DNA of 64,000 nt from Eutypa lata (taxonomy: Eukaryota; Ascomycota; Sordariomycetes; Xylariales; Diatrypaceae), in assembly GCA_022661535.1 (NCBI GenBank), contig JAKULF010000004.1, positions 4,092,001 to 4,156,000 on the forward strand, read 5' to 3'. The notes below the pieces were generated by a model that worked only from the letters and a program-made list of their open reading frames with translations, was not told the origin of the DNA and ran no database searches. The position numbers and the translations under genes were made by a program. Shown in pieces: positions 48,561 through 60,624 of this stretch (within the stretch, counting starts at the first letter, position 1; every line of letters starts with the position of its first letter).

Positions 48561-50571
48561 ATTTTACGGGACGCTTCATATCTGCATTTATTTATTCCCT
48601 TAGTATATGAGGTATTAATAATCCCATGGGCGTATTTGGTCAATGCAATATGGAGGACATGTGCTGAGTGACAGGACTCGGCCTTCTATTTGCTTACACA
48701 GCAGGCCAGCTTGCATGTCGTGATGATACTGATGCTAATTTCGATAATAACTACATAATTATACAACTTTCACTATATATTAGAAATCGGGTTCAGACTT
48801 AGACGGTATGTTTACTAAATAATATGCACTTGCGGCGTCATTAGAGCCCCTTAAATGGTTGTGATCGTACATACAAGATAAGAATCAACGTACAGCAGAG
48901 CAGAAATATGGCATTGCGATGTTTCGTTTGTATGCGTCGGTAGTGTTTTCGGAAATTTGATGAGGACATTTTTTAAGAATCAATGCGGTTAAACATGATG
49001 CCTATAGGCTAAGTGACCCAAGAAACCATAGGGACGATAATTCAGCCAGCGTGTTAATGCGATATTTGATTGATTATAAATCCATTTAAATAATGCCTCG
49101 AAGCTGATATTGATGCTTATCAATATTCAGATAGCTCGGGTAGTATGGCCGAAGCCTATCTCAGCGCTTCATGTGAATAACGGGCAAATTGAAATAGGGG
49201 CAAGTGGTTGAACATGAAACGTATGATGAAATGGCAGCTCATCAACGAGCATATAACCCCGTAGTAAATATGTCAGCATACCAAGTCGTACGTTCAGCTA
49301 CGCGAATGTTTTTATGGCGAGTTACTGAACAGCTATGTATGGTCCAAGTCTCCAAACAGGCAAGTGATAAGTAACTAATACACGAGGATTACTTGGCACG
49401 TGAGCGTCAACAACTTATACCACGTTTTCGGCACGCCCGGCTTAGCAAAGAAGAGACCTTTTCGGCCGCTCAGCCTTCGTCGACGTCTATTGAGTTCCAG
49501 GCCCGATCCGTATGTGCGAAAGTACCAAGCAACGTGCAATAACCCCCGGCGCTATGTATGGAGTATTATGCAAGTAATCGAACCCGCGCTGGAAGCCAAG
49601 AGTTCTGACAGAAAGGTCCCGCGACGTAGAACCAATCAAGAGCCGGTTCCAGCATCTCACGATAGTAATCTAGGACGATGCCTTGGCCTTAACCGTGCGA
49701 TTTAAGGCTAATTTGGGAACACATAATCAGTCGCCAAGCAATAACGAACCAGCTTCCAACGGTTCGGGTTAGTTAGTTGTCATGACAGGCGCATCCTTAG
49801 GGGGGTTTCGTCGCTGGAAGGTTGCATGTAAGTCGCATCAACCGTAAGACTGGTCAAATATCACCAGTTGTCACCTACATGCGAAAGTGCAAATCGAACT
49901 GCAATTCATGATGCGTCTTCTCTTTTATTCATTCATGCAAAATCCGGTTATGGTAGTACGTCTTCTATTTCAGTTCATATCGTTTTTAGGTCAGACTCGT
50001 ATTGCGGCTCTACTGCGTTGACCGGGGATATCAGATCTCATCGCGAAACCACGAGATGAGGTCGATCCCTTTGAACGAAAAGGCAGAAGATCGGCCTTTG
50101 AGGCTCGATTGTCCTCCGGGGAAATTCCCCCAGCGACTGATTTAAAGTTACCAGACCCTGACCGTAGCATGTCATGACGGGAAATGATTGTCAGCTTGAC
50201 GGGCAGGTCACCTTCTGCATGGGGAAGGTCCCATAACGGTCAACCGCCCCCAAGCTCGACAAGCTCGATAAAATAGGCAGACTTGCACTTCTTTTGAGGC
50301 TTCGTCGAAAGCGAGCATCTAGAACGCAACGATGAGAGCTCCTAGACCAGTTTCCCGATGTAGAGAAATAGTACTCTATGATGTTAGGGAGGAGGAATCC
50401 GCGAAAATTGGCAAAGCGGTATGGATGACAGAGAAGTATAAAATGATCGAGGGAACCCATATCTAAATGAACTTTGTTAGACACTCCAGACTCGCGCATC
50501 TCTAGAACTCCAAGTCATTCCTTTGATAGAACAATATCACATTCCTTTACACTTCAGCTACCCTGCTCATC
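48561..50571. other. Intergenic stretch
   Basis: About 2 kb of AT-rich DNA with no supported gene. Open frames at 49400-49705 and 49868-50059 lack recognisable content. The tail holds the promoter of the secreted lysozyme-like gene. Confidence 0.45.
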
Positions 50572-51385
50572 ATGTCTTCCCTCAAGTCCATCCTACTGGC
50601 CATTGCCGCCGCGGCCCCTCTGGCCTTCACATCGCCTGTCCCTGAGGCGGCGGCCAAGAACGAGACTATGAGCATTGCTGCTGCTCCTCAGTGGTACTCT
50701 GGCCCATGGTACAACTTTCCTAGTATGAACACATGGAGAAGCTTTGACGATCTTGTTAGTGTTCCTCACTCCAACCTTCAATCACCGTGCTGAAATGTAC
50801 TGACACTTATCATCTCGTATAGTACAACATCCACTCTCAATACATGGCTATGACGGGTAGCACCTGGGCCGATATTGAGAAGATCAGAGTCTCTTGCCAG
50901 AACATCGGTGGTCAATACGGCATCGACCCCCGTGTTATCTTGACCATGATCATGCAGGAGAGTCACGGATACGTTGGTGTCCGGACGACCTACAGCTGGG
51001 AGGGCATTCCTACCGCTGGGTTGCTGCAATGCTGGAACTGCGTCGGATACCCCGGCCAGGTGAACTTAAGCCAGGTAAGCTTATTTACCCTCCTCCATTC
51101 CGTTTCCGACACTTATCCCATTTTCTCTTTCATTCATAACCCGGGACCACTTCTAACCAAATCTCCTTATAGGAGCAAATCGACAACATGGTTCGTGGTG
51201 GCGTTGATCACTACAAGGGCAACCTTAGAAACTGGGGCGACGCGATGACCGAGAGCGCCATCTATCCGGCCCTGAGGGAGTACAACTCCGGAAACGTCAA
51301 TGCCAACGACCTCAGTGACGGGAGGGGCGCCACGCCCAACTATGTCAGCGACATTGCGCAGCGCCTTCAGGGATGGGCCGACTAA
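50572..51385 (+). CDS. Small secreted lysozyme-fold (SLT-like) protein
   Basis: Exons 50572-50754, 50823-51074 and 51173-51385 give 215 aa. Introns of 68 and 98 bp have GTTAGT and GTAAGC donors, all phase 0. A signal peptide covers about residues 1-20 (ILLAIAAAAPLAF then TSPVPEA). The mature part has IDPRVILTMIMQESHGYVG, the core of transglycosylase SLT/lysozyme-like folds, with Glu107 in QESHG as the expected catalytic acid. TAGLLQCWNC follows in the place of the usual GL(M/L)Q element. Two cysteines there may form a disulfide. Bacterial relatives cleave peptidoglycan; in fungi a secreted member could attack bacterial walls or, alternatively, chitin-like polymers. The fold is fairly sure; the substrate is inference. 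Confidence 0.78.
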
Positions 51386-52214
51386 ACGTCCTGTGTTTGC
51401 ATTCCTCTTCAAGGGCGCAGTCCTTGTTTATTTTGCACCTCGAAGAGCATCAAGGGGAGGAAAGTCACATACGCAGCTCCGTTACATTTCTTTGGACATA
51501 TTTACCTCGTATATATTCTTGTATATAGATAGTATAAGCTCGGAGGACTAGTTAGATGTATATATTTCGCTTCAAGACCAATGAAGCAATGATCAACATT
51601 GGTTTGAATTAATCTTCTACCCCAAGCGCGTTGGAAGCCTAGAGGAAAACCAACATCTTATACTCAGTCCAAAGCGTCCCGCGGATCAATATATGACACC
51701 CCCCTACCCCGTAGGCATCGCATAAATACACCTATTAAACATTCACCTAGAAAGACTTGAGACCAACCCTGGAGGATGGGGGCCATAAAACTCGAAGCTA
51801 AGGTTCTAGTGAGATGCAGGCTGACAATTATTGACTACGACAATTTCCTTGAGATTTTATCAGGATTAGTTAGACCCGGAATACCGGTCCCCCGGTCCGA
51901 TCCCCGGTCCGCGAGTGCAACCCTACCCACGTGCAATCGGAGAATGACACGGCTTATACGGATGGGGGTGGCGGAGTAGAGAGGGGACGTGGGGTTTCTA
52001 TTCCTTCTCCGGTTGGCATATAACAGGGAAAGTAAATACTATACGTCTAGAGAGTACAAGTTACAGCCCAAGTTGTGGATATTATACTTTTTTTCAACAC
52101 TGTTGACTTGAGTTAAGAGTAAAGATCTACGGTACTGCTCAGTACATCCGTTCAAGAAGGACTAGTTTCGAGACCCTTAACCTACGATAGATACCCACAC
52201 CGACGACGACGACA
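51386..52214. other. Intergenic stretch
   Basis: 3' region of the lysozyme-like gene and promoter of the hydrolase at 52215. No gene seen. Confidence 0.45.
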
Positions 52215-53512
52215 ATGGACCCCTACACGATCGACCTTACCAACCAATGCGAGAACTCCATAAAGCTACTACCCCAGTTCGACACGTACCGCACGGCCTA
52301 CAAACATGTGAACTCCCAACCGATCCACGCCTTCTTCCTCATCCCGAAGGAACTACCCCCGGGACCGCGTCCATTACTCGTGAGGTTCCACGGCGGTGCT
52401 TGGAGCGAGGGCGAAGCGGAGAGTTTCATGCGTCCCTTGTAAATAACAGAGAAATCCGATCAATGCAGCAACTAATTATCAACTGTTTCCACGAACGCAA
52501 CACTAACAGCTTGACCCAGTTTCCTCGAGCTAGCCCTAAAGCACGGCGCCGTGATCCTAACGCCGGACTACCGCATCCGTCCCGAGCACGAGATCACGGA
52601 TCTCCTCGAAGACATCGGGTCGTTCTGGAAATGGATCGAGAGGGGCGACGCGCAGCAGGTCCTCCGCGACTCGCTTCCGAATCGCGCGCTCCAACTCGAC
52701 GCGCACAATCTGCTCGTAGGCGGCGAGAGCGGAGGCGGCTACATCACCGCGCAGACGGCGCTACTGGGGCTGACCGACCTGCCGATCAAGGTGCTCTTCG
52801 TGCAGTATCCCGCGCTCGACCTGGCGAGGATACTAGCAGAACCGCTACTGCCGGTCGAGGTGCCCGTTGGAATCGACCTACACCAACACCAGGAAAAGCA
52901 AAAGCAACAACCCAACGACGACGAAGACGACGGCGCGACAGCCGGGAATGATGAGGTGAGCAGCAGCAGTAGCGCTACTATGGTGTCCGGCTACATCCCT
53001 TATTCGGTGGTCGAAGAGCACCTAGCGGGCTTGAAGCCGGGACAGATCTGCACGCGGGCCAAGTTCGGCTCGAGGATGTATCTCATGAGCGCGATGGTGC
53101 AGGCGGGTCGGCTGTGCGATCTATCGGGGGAGGTGGCCTTCGTTGATCCGATGGTGAGTTTGGAGATGGCGGCAGCGAAGGGGAGGGAATTGCCGCCGAT
53201 TTTGCTGTATCATTCTAAGGGGGATGAGAGTGTAAGTATTCTTTCTCTCTTCTCTCTTTTATTTACACCTACCTATGAATTAGTCTAATAGATAGGGATT
53301 AACTGTATCTAATAATTGATTGATATGAGTAGATACCATGGGAACACACGGAGGGATGGGTCGAGAAGCTTAGGAGGCTGTACCCGGACGTTGTGCTCCA
53401 TCTTGTCTACCTCCCGACTGGCGAGCATGTATTCGATAACAACCATACGATGGAGACGCCTTGGTTGAAGGAACCGCTTGAGTTTGTGCACAAGTATTGG
53501 CCAGCTGGGTAA
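52215..53512 (+). CDS. Alpha/beta-hydrolase (esterase/lipase, HSL-like)
   Basis: Exons 52215-52438, 52520-53231 and 53333-53512 give 371 aa. Introns are 81 and 101 bp, and joins MRPF-FLELALKHGA and GDES-IPWEHTEGW match the fold. The HGGAW oxyanion motif is at about residues 59-63, the nucleophile Ser145 in GGESGGGY, an acid candidate in HSKGDES, and the late His in GEHVFDNNHTM. This is the hormone-sensitive lipase-like/arylacetamide deacetylase style of cytosolic esterase, with no signal peptide. A low-complexity polar insert (HQHQEKQKQQ through SSSSSAT, about residues 190-235) separates core and cap and is probably a disordered loop. Natural substrate unknown. Confidence 0.88.
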
Positions 53513-53816
53513 AGTTCATAGATGGCGTCGACAAAATGGATTATTAGTTGAGGTTGTGTGTACAGTAGTAGCGAAGCCGTTTTATGCAGGACACCCACCC
53601 ACCGGTCAGGGAGGGGTGGTACGACGAAAAGTGAATCATGAAAATGGAAGACGATCAAACCTCAATGTAAAAAGAAGGTACATATATATATATATACATG
53701 CAAACAGACTAGCTTTACTGTTTGTTACTTACCCCTCTAAAAATAAGGGGAAGACAACAACTAACTTATCACCTACCTACCTACCTACACCACTTGATGA
53801 AAAACCCCAAAAAATA
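53513..53816. other. Short intergenic stretch
   Basis: Contains TA dinucleotide repeat near 53684-53697 and a CCTA tetranucleotide run near 53771-53788. No gene. Confidence 0.5.
53771..53788. repeat. CCTA tetranucleotide run
   Basis: About four and a half copies of CCTA directly upstream of the tRNA-Met 3' end. It is one of many such runs in spacers of this window. Confidence 0.7.
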
Positions 53817-53941
53817 TGTCCTCGGCCAGGATCGAACTGGCGATCTCCGGATTTCCCAACCGTTGTAACGATCGAGTCATAGAGAAATTATATTGGGATA
53901 TAATATGAGACCGGCGCTCTAACCAACTGAGCCACGAAGAC
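53817..53941 (-). tRNA. tRNA-Met (CAT) with ~51-nt intron
   Basis: The minus-strand sequence folds as a cloverleaf. The acceptor GTCTTCG pairs with CGAGGAC, and the D-arm is GCTC...GAGC. Anticodon stem CCGGT/TCCGG has the U-U pair also known in yeast elongator tRNA-Met. The loop is CTCATA + A, giving CAT, and the T-arm is GCCAG-TTCGATC-CTGGC. An intron of about 51 nt sits after the base following the anticodon, the canonical site. Mature length is about 74. The G1-C72 pair and CAT fit the elongator type and not the initiator. Confidence 0.92.
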
Positions 53942-53996
53942 AGTGAAGAAGAGGTTGTAGAGGCTTACTCCCAAGCGGGACTCCCCTCTACTGGAC

Positions 53997-54095
53997 TGGT
54001 CACGGAGAGGCTTGAACTCTCGGCTTTCGCATTTACAGTATACATCGAAGGTGGATGTATTAGTACGACACTCTAACCAACTGAGTTACGCGACC
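53997..54095 (-). tRNA. tRNA-Ile (AAT) with 25-nt intron
   Basis: The minus strand has acceptor GGTCGCG/CGTGACC with one G-U, D-arm ACTC...GAGT, anticodon stem TCGTA/TGCGA, loop CTAATA + A (anticodon AAT), and T-arm GAGAG-TTCAAGC-CTCTC. A 25-nt intron is at the canonical position after the anticodon. Mature length is 74 with discriminator A. It lies 55 bp from tRNA-Met, same strand. Confidence 0.93.
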
Positions 54096-55708
54096 GTTTC
54101 TTGTCTTGGTTGTTGGAGAAATTTGTTCTTAATTGGTTATATGTGTGCGTGTGTGGTGCGGGGATTTATGGGAGGAAGTGAGGGGTTGTGCCCCACTTTG
54201 CTAACGAGATTTCGCGTGCTAAAACTGGGCCGATCTAATGTTAGAGTGGGAACCCACCTTAAGGGATTTATCGGTGATTGTTCGGTTGGTTGTGTGTATT
54301 ATCACGAACGTCACGAACTACCCAGCTACTTACTTACCTACCAGGATGCATACTTCATTCATATGGTGCATTGGATGGCTAATGGTGATATATCATCTGC
54401 TGGTATCAATTGGTATTCATCAAATAAGCCTCAAGGTTGATTGATACCTTACTCTACAGGGTTGTGTCGATTTCTACAACGTATTCCATCTTTACTGTGA
54501 TACCTTCGATATGTAGGGCTACCAATGCAGCTCGACATTGTGTGTTACTTATCCACCATGGCTGCCGCTTTAACTTGACAATATGGTCCGTCTGCTTATA
54601 ACAAGTGCGAATTCGTATGTACTTGGTTGGTGGAATCTCAGTAGTATTGCATGATATCCCTCCGTGATAGTCTCACGCTTTGCATCATATACAGACATTG
54701 ACCAGACAGAATCATGGTTCACTACGTCGGGGGAACTGTAGTGCTCGCCATTTAGGCCACCCCTCTTGGTGATAGGGGTAGGTAAGTAAGGCTAAGTAAG
54801 TAAGGCTAAGTAAGTAAGGCTAAGTAAGTAAGGCTAAGTAAGTAAGGCTAAGTAAGTAAGTATAATGTCATAATAATGCAAACCTAAACAGTCCACCCTC
54901 GCAAGCACGGTATAGAATGACCTCTCCCGCCATGAAGACTTCCCCTATCTATCTACATAGTGCCTGCCCATTAGAAACCCCTATCTATAATAGGTACACT
55001 AGCAGCCAGTCTACGAAATTCAAACTTATCCACCCTTTCATCTAGACATTAGTTACATACAATACAGTCTCTGTCCAACAGGGCACTAGAAGCACAATGT
55101 ATTTTCACGAACAAGAATAAAAGTCGTAAGGCATACATACATAAGTGACATGATATGGACATAGAATGCATATGCAACACTAGACAGAGCTTACAAGTAC
55201 ATGATTTGATTGGTTGGTTCGTTGGTTTGGTTGATCGATAAATCGATAAGTGGCAGCTTTAGCAGAGTCGGCAGCAGCAGCATACAAGAAACAAAAACAA
55301 AACCCACATACGCATGCTGATATCTGTCTGTGTCTGATCCCCACCAACCAGTAGTTCTATATGCGGGCGCCCACGCCGTTTCCTTCCTGCCTGCTTGCCT
55401 GCCTGCCTGCCTGTCTTCCTGTCTTGCCAACGTGTCTTATTAACTATCGTCGTTTCTTCTTCTTTTGCTTCCTGGACTCTTTGCTTCCCTCTTCATCTCG
55501 TTCATGCATGCGTATGTTACCCCTATCCGGAAACCGTGAATTATGACCTAGACACAGCCCCCGATTCCCTTCCTCCCCCTCTTGTCGCTATATCGAACAC
55601 ACAACCACATATCCATCTCACCCTTTCGGAGCCTACCGCTCTACGTGGCAGCAGTTCCGTCCTTCCTCCAACTCTCTCATCCCTTTCATAATCTCGTCAT
55701 CATGCCCT
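54096..55708. other. Intergenic stretch with a minisatellite
   Basis: No supported gene in 1.6 kb. It holds the 14-bp minisatellite at 54783-54861 and a CCTG/CCTGC tetranucleotide run near 55387-55420. Confidence 0.5.
54783..54861 (+). repeat. 14-bp minisatellite, unit TAAGTAAGGCTAAG
   Basis: About five and a half perfect tandem copies. A single related unit also occurs near 59782-59797. Confidence 0.88.
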
Positions 55709-57042
55709 TTATACCTTGAGCATCTTGGCAGCATAGTCCTCGATCAACTTCTCGGTAGGGAAGGCCATCTCCTCGAGCTTCTGCGCATACGGGGTCGGGA
55801 CCTCGGCACCGGTGATGCGAGCAGCGGGCGTGTCAAGGTAGTCGAAGGCGTACTCCATGGTCAGGGCCAGGATCTCGGCACCTACGCCAAAGGCAGGGAA
55901 GCCGGACTCGACGGATAGGAGGCGGCCTGTCTTCTTGACGGAGCGCACGATGGCCTCAACATCGAGCGGCTTCACGGACCGCAGGTTGATGACCTCGGCG
56001 TCGACGCCGTAGTTCTTCTTGAGGTTCTCGGCGGCGACCATGCACTGGCCGACGGTGCGCGACAGCGAGACGATGGTGAGGTCCTTGCCGGCGCGCTCGA
56101 TCTTAGCCTTACCGAAGGGGAGGACGAAGTCATCCTTCTGCGCCGCCTCGGACATGGGGAACGAGATGCCGTACATCAGCTCGTTCTCGAGCACGACGAC
56201 GGGGTTGGGATCGCGGATAGCAGCCTTGAGGAGACCCTTGGCGTCCTCGGCTGACCAGGGGGAAACGACCTTCAGGCCGGGGATGGAACCGTACCACGTG
56301 CTGTAGTCCTGCGAGTGCTGGGCGGCGACACCGGAGGCGAAACCGTTGGGGCCGCGGAAGGTGATGTTGCAGGGCTGGATACCACCAGACATGTAGAGGG
56401 TCTTGGCGGCGCTGTTGACGATCTGGTCGATGGCTTGCATGGCAAAGTTGAAGGTCATGAACTCGCACTAAGCGTCGTATAGATTGGTTAGCTAGACTGC
56501 TTCCGCCTCAACCCGCATAGTAGTTCCCAATGCGACTATACTGAACATTTGATCCTCCACAATGGCGCAAATTCTCCCCGTAGTCACCAGCTTCGTTCTT
56601 TTCCTTATATAGGTATATACCTATAGAGAAACATTCTACTCACAATGGGGTGGAGTCCACTTAACGCAGCACCAACGGCCAGACCGGTGAAGCCGCTTTC
56701 CGTGATGGGGGTATCGATAACTCTCTTATCGCCGAACCGATCCAACAAACCCTTCGTGACCTTGTAGGCGCCATTGTACTGGGCGACCTCCTCTCCGATG
56801 ACAAAGACCTTATCGTTGCGCTCGAGCTCCTCGGCCATGGCCTCGTTCAACGCATCTCGGACCGTGTATTCCTTGGTGCCCTTGGCGTCGGCGGCATATG
56901 TCCTTCTTTGCGTTCTTTGCGAAACGGCTAGGGAAGCGGAGGCGAATCTAGGGACGGCGGTGATAGCTCGGGGCGTAATGGGGGAGGCGACGGAGCGCGC
57001 CGACACAGCTAATCGAGCTGCCGGACGGAAGTATCGCGACAT
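55709..57042 (-). CDS. pdb1: Pyruvate dehydrogenase E1 component subunit beta, mitochondrial
   Basis: Exons 57042-56644 and 56467-55709 give 385 aa, in line with yeast and Neurospora PDB1. The 176-bp intron is GTGAGT...TTAG, and the join [19 protein letters not shown] is family-perfect. The first ~45 residues are Arg/Ser/Ala-rich, a mitochondrial presequence ending near RRTYAAD. The E1 beta core has [59 protein letters not shown] and [16 protein letters not shown]. With E1 alpha it forms the thiamine-diphosphate enzyme that decarboxylates pyruvate in the matrix. No odd residues were seen. A TAGG run lies just upstream of the start. Confidence 0.96.
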
Positions 57043-58358
57043 GGTGAGGTGGGGTAGGTAGGTAGGTGGGAAGAGGAGAGGTGAGGTGACTGCTGATAGT
57101 TAACTTGCGTGAGTTTTAAGGTCCTCAACTGAAGCTAAAGGTGAAGTCGTCCGGACAATCAATTGAGTTGACTATCAGCTGGCACAGGAGGATGGATGGG
57201 TGAACAAGCCAACCCGGTAACTACAACTTCACCAAATTGCGAAGCTAGTTTTGAGAAATTGTTGCGTACTTACCAATGGGTATATCGATCGGTATGGGAA
57301 TCTGCTGGGAGAGAAAAAAGGGAATTGACGAAAAAAAAGAGGCTCACAAGGTTGAGAGGGAATTTTTAGCTGCCGTAAGCTTTTTTGGGGAGTTGTAGGA
57401 CCACAGGGCCAATGAGATGGTCAATGCCAGCTGCTACTGCCGCTAAATCAGCCCTGCCTGCCCTGTCTGCACTTCCCAACTCTTTTTTTCTATCGGGCGG
57501 ATTAGGAACAGAGCTACGAGCTTGTTGGGTTCCAATTGAGACGCTAGGTTTTATTGGGGTTAGTGCCCTCGCCTTGTTCCGAAACACCTCCGATGATCTG
57601 GTGCTGAAAGAGCTGAGATACTACGTAGGTATTCGCTTCTTATCTCGCAGATGTAGCATTCGTACGTAGGGGTGCAAAGAAATGTCACGATCGACTTCCT
57701 TGGAATTAGCATCTGTTTATTTGCTTCTACAACTGATTTCAAGTTCAAGTAACCTGATGTTCCTACCTCTCTATGTACCTACCTACGGAGCTTATCTCGG
57801 CGAAACCCGGAGTATCTTGTAGCTGATAAAGACGGGACCTGGACCCTTTGAATTTATAATATTCGGGCTATTATCCACCGGAACGGCCGGTTGGGGATCC
57901 TCCGTTTACAGTTCATGTCATGATCTCGAGGTCATTCGTATGTCAATAGACATACCAGTACATTTCATACAGGGCGAACTCGTTTTTTCTTCTTCTCCCA
58001 GTCGACTAAATAGTAATAATTAAGCTACTCCTCTGTCGTTCTGTCAAATTGGCCCATCATTTACACATTGCCAGCTGACATTAACTAATAGGAGAAGGGG
58101 TTTATTGAAGAACGTAGTCAACTAGCATACTGTATACCCCAACGTTCCGCCAGAGGTGGTCTACAACGAGTAACGAGGCTTTCAGCGTAACAAGGAAACC
58201 ACGGGGTCTATCCACGACTATCTTAATATAATTTAAACCCCCTTTTCCAGTCCTGACAGAACCTCATTGTGCAGCCGTCAGTATAATTTCATAGGAGGAG
58301 TAGTCTGAGCAAGCCTGCAATATGCCTAGAGCCTGAATTAGTCGAAGCCAACCATTGC
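57043..58358. other. Intergenic stretch
   Basis: Promoter of PDB1 and 3' side of the next gene; no supported gene. CCTA run near 57776-57786. Confidence 0.45.
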
Positions 58359-59606
58359 TTACCGACTGCCCGCAAGCTCCTTTTCTCGCGCGTCCCCTCT
58401 TTGCTTTTCGAGCCTTTCCTTTTCCTCCTTTGCCTCCTTTGCCTCTCGCTCCCACTTTTCTCGGTAAGCCTCTTCGAATGAGTCGAGATTCTGGCGGACC
58501 CTAGTTCTATCCTGAAAGGCGACAAGCGCCGCCCCAGAACCCATCCATTTGGGGAATTCGGTGGTGTCTACCCAAATGGACGACGGACCGGCCACCTCTA
58601 TCCCCTCCCAGCCCCAGCGTTTCGCATGATTCCGGACAAGTTCGAGCGCGCGGGGGGACTCGATAGCCTGGTCTTCCCGCCGGCCCAGGGCAGCCTGTTC
58701 TCTCTCGTCGAGGTCCTGCACGAACTTGACGGCCGCCCTCAGCGTTGTGTGCACAAACATCGTGTCCGGGCCTTCGTACGGGGCGACGCCCGGTAGCAAT
58801 TCGCCGCCCGAACTTAGAGGCTCGAACGTGATGGGCGCGCTCAGCCCCGCATCGTGACCTGTGCGTACTAGGTATACGGGCGCCTTGCCGATGTCGTCCC
58901 TGTAGTTTTTCAGGCGGTCTTCAACGTCGTGCTCGACGACCACGATGATCAGGGCTCGGAAGAGGGGTCGTAGGATGTAATGTTTCTGCGCCTCCTGTTC
59001 TTCGTCTAGTGTTCCGGCCACATCATCCATCGGAATTCCATTCCGATACTGCTCGAGTAGTTCGCTGGCTCGACTCAAGCTTCTCTCAGCCTCGTTTCCC
59101 ATATGAATATGTACCTTGGCCATCCGGCGAAGTGCGTCGGCAACCGCTTCCGGAGGCTGTCCATGCTCGATCACGCGAGTCCAGGTACCGTGTTCGGTAA
59201 GAGGCCGCACCACCAATGTGACTGAGGCGATGAAGTCCCCGTATTCGACGACGTTTCTGTAGGGGCGGAGCCACGCATCGTAGAGGTAATCATGCAGCCA
59301 ATCCAGGAGTGATCCGTTCCTGCGAAATGTGTATACCATGGTCGACTTATTGCAGCAGAGTTGTGATTTGCTCAGATCCACGGGGAAATTTGGTTCCCCG
59401 TCGAGAACAAGCGGGATAAATGACGTTGCCCTTATGTCTTGCTTAAGCCTGAGGAGGTGGTGGTGCTCGAGAATGCTTCGTAATTCAAGCAGCATCTCTG
59501 ACCGGGTGAGAGGTCGTCGCGGCCTGGAAAACGCCCCGTTCTTTCCCCACGGCACAAGCTCAGCCAGAGCTTCTCGGTACTTTTCTTGAGTTTCTGCCAT
59601 GCCCAT
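58359..59606 (-). CDS. Uncharacterised protein with C-terminal coiled coil
   Basis: One exon encodes 415 aa with no family recognised. It is a soluble, charged protein without signal peptide or membrane span. Visible features are an N-terminal helical region (LLELRSILEHHHLLRLKQDI), a middle with many Val/Ile strands (FIASVTLVVRPL; ALIIVVVEHDVEDRLKNY), and a highly charged coiled-coil tail (REKWEREAKEAKEEKERLEK, about residues 380-405). Codon usage is GC3-rich, like the other genes here. Two Met codons lie at the start (MGM); the first is used. Its location near other accessory genes suggests a lineage-restricted gene. Function is not assigned. Confidence 0.75.
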   Translation of the reverse strand: MGMAETQEKYREALAELVPWGKNGAFSRPRRPLTRSEMLLELRSILEHHHLLRLKQDIRATSFIPLVLDGEPNFPVDLSKSQLCCNKSTMVYTFRRNGSLLDWLHDYLYDAWLRPYRNVVEYGDFIASVTLVVRPLTEHGTWTRVIEHGQPPEAVADALRRMAKVHIHMGNEAERSLSRASELLEQYRNGIPMDDVAGTLDEEQEAQKHYILRPLFRALIIVVVEHDVEDRLKNYRDDIGKAPVYLVRTGHDAGLSAPITFEPLSSGGELLPGVAPYEGPDTMFVHTTLRAAVKFVQDLDEREQAALGRREDQAIESPRALELVRNHAKRWGWEGIEVAGPSSIWVDTTEFPKWMGSGAALVAFQDRTRVRQNLDSFEEAYREKWEREAKEAKEEKERLEKQRGDAREKELAGSR

Positions 59607-60624
59607 GTTGGAAACAAGAAACTTTTACTGTGTGTGTCGTCAGTTCAAATCTTATCAGATGAAAATATTTGGCTGCTAGCGTCGGGTTTACTAGGATAGG
59701 TAGGCGTAATAGTTCATAAATGTAGGATTAGAATCGTCGGACAAAGTTCCTACTGCTAGTAGTAGGTATGTATGTAGATTGGGTAAGTAAGTAAGGCTTT
59801 ATATTCAAACCCTCCTCCCTACTGTACGTGTGTGTTAAACTCTACATTAGCTTAAGCTTGAAAGCTTATATTACTGGTGCTTCGTGGTATTGAATGATGA
59901 TCATATCATCAAAATTCTGGAACTTCTATATCTCCATGGTATAGGTATAAATGGTTATGGATATCTATATGAAAGAATTAAAGCAGCTTAAATATTATTT
60001 CATCAGAGCAAAAGTTATTATGAGCATATTTAACCTATTATGCAGGAGTAAATGCGGTACGAATTGGAGAAGAAAGAAGAGAGACGGAAATAGAAATTAT
60101 AATATACCACCAGACCCAACTCACAGAGAGGGAAAGGGCATTACACTACTTGAATAACGTGATAGTAAAACGGATTCGGAAAACTACATAGGTACGTCTA
60201 CAATAGTCTCATAGATTTCTTGCGTGGTAACTACTTCCCACTACTTCAGTATGTGCCCATCTTCTAAATTCATATTTATCGTAAGTGCTTGCTAAGATAC
60301 GTAAATGGCGCATGACAGACAGCTGTCTGCCTAGATATATATATATATACTTTAGACATGTATGTAAGGTTACTTAGGCAGGACCCGAGCTATACACATA
60401 TACGTACCTGCCTACCTACATACATGTACATCATTCATTCCTTTGGCTTTTAGTTCTCCACTGCAAAAACAACTACACTTGGCTCATAACATTGAATTGC
60501 TTCAACACCCAATTGATCCCACCATACCAGAAACTACGTCTGAGGCCAGAATTACTTGCCAACAAATACAAGACACTACCTAGGTAGTCTGGCGACCTTC
60601 GACTAGAAGACGTTTCAAGACACA
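59607..60624. other. Intergenic stretch
   Basis: Promoter side of the micro-exon gene. AT-rich, with TA repeats near 60338-60350 and a CCTA run near 60408-60422. No other gene supported. Confidence 0.45.
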
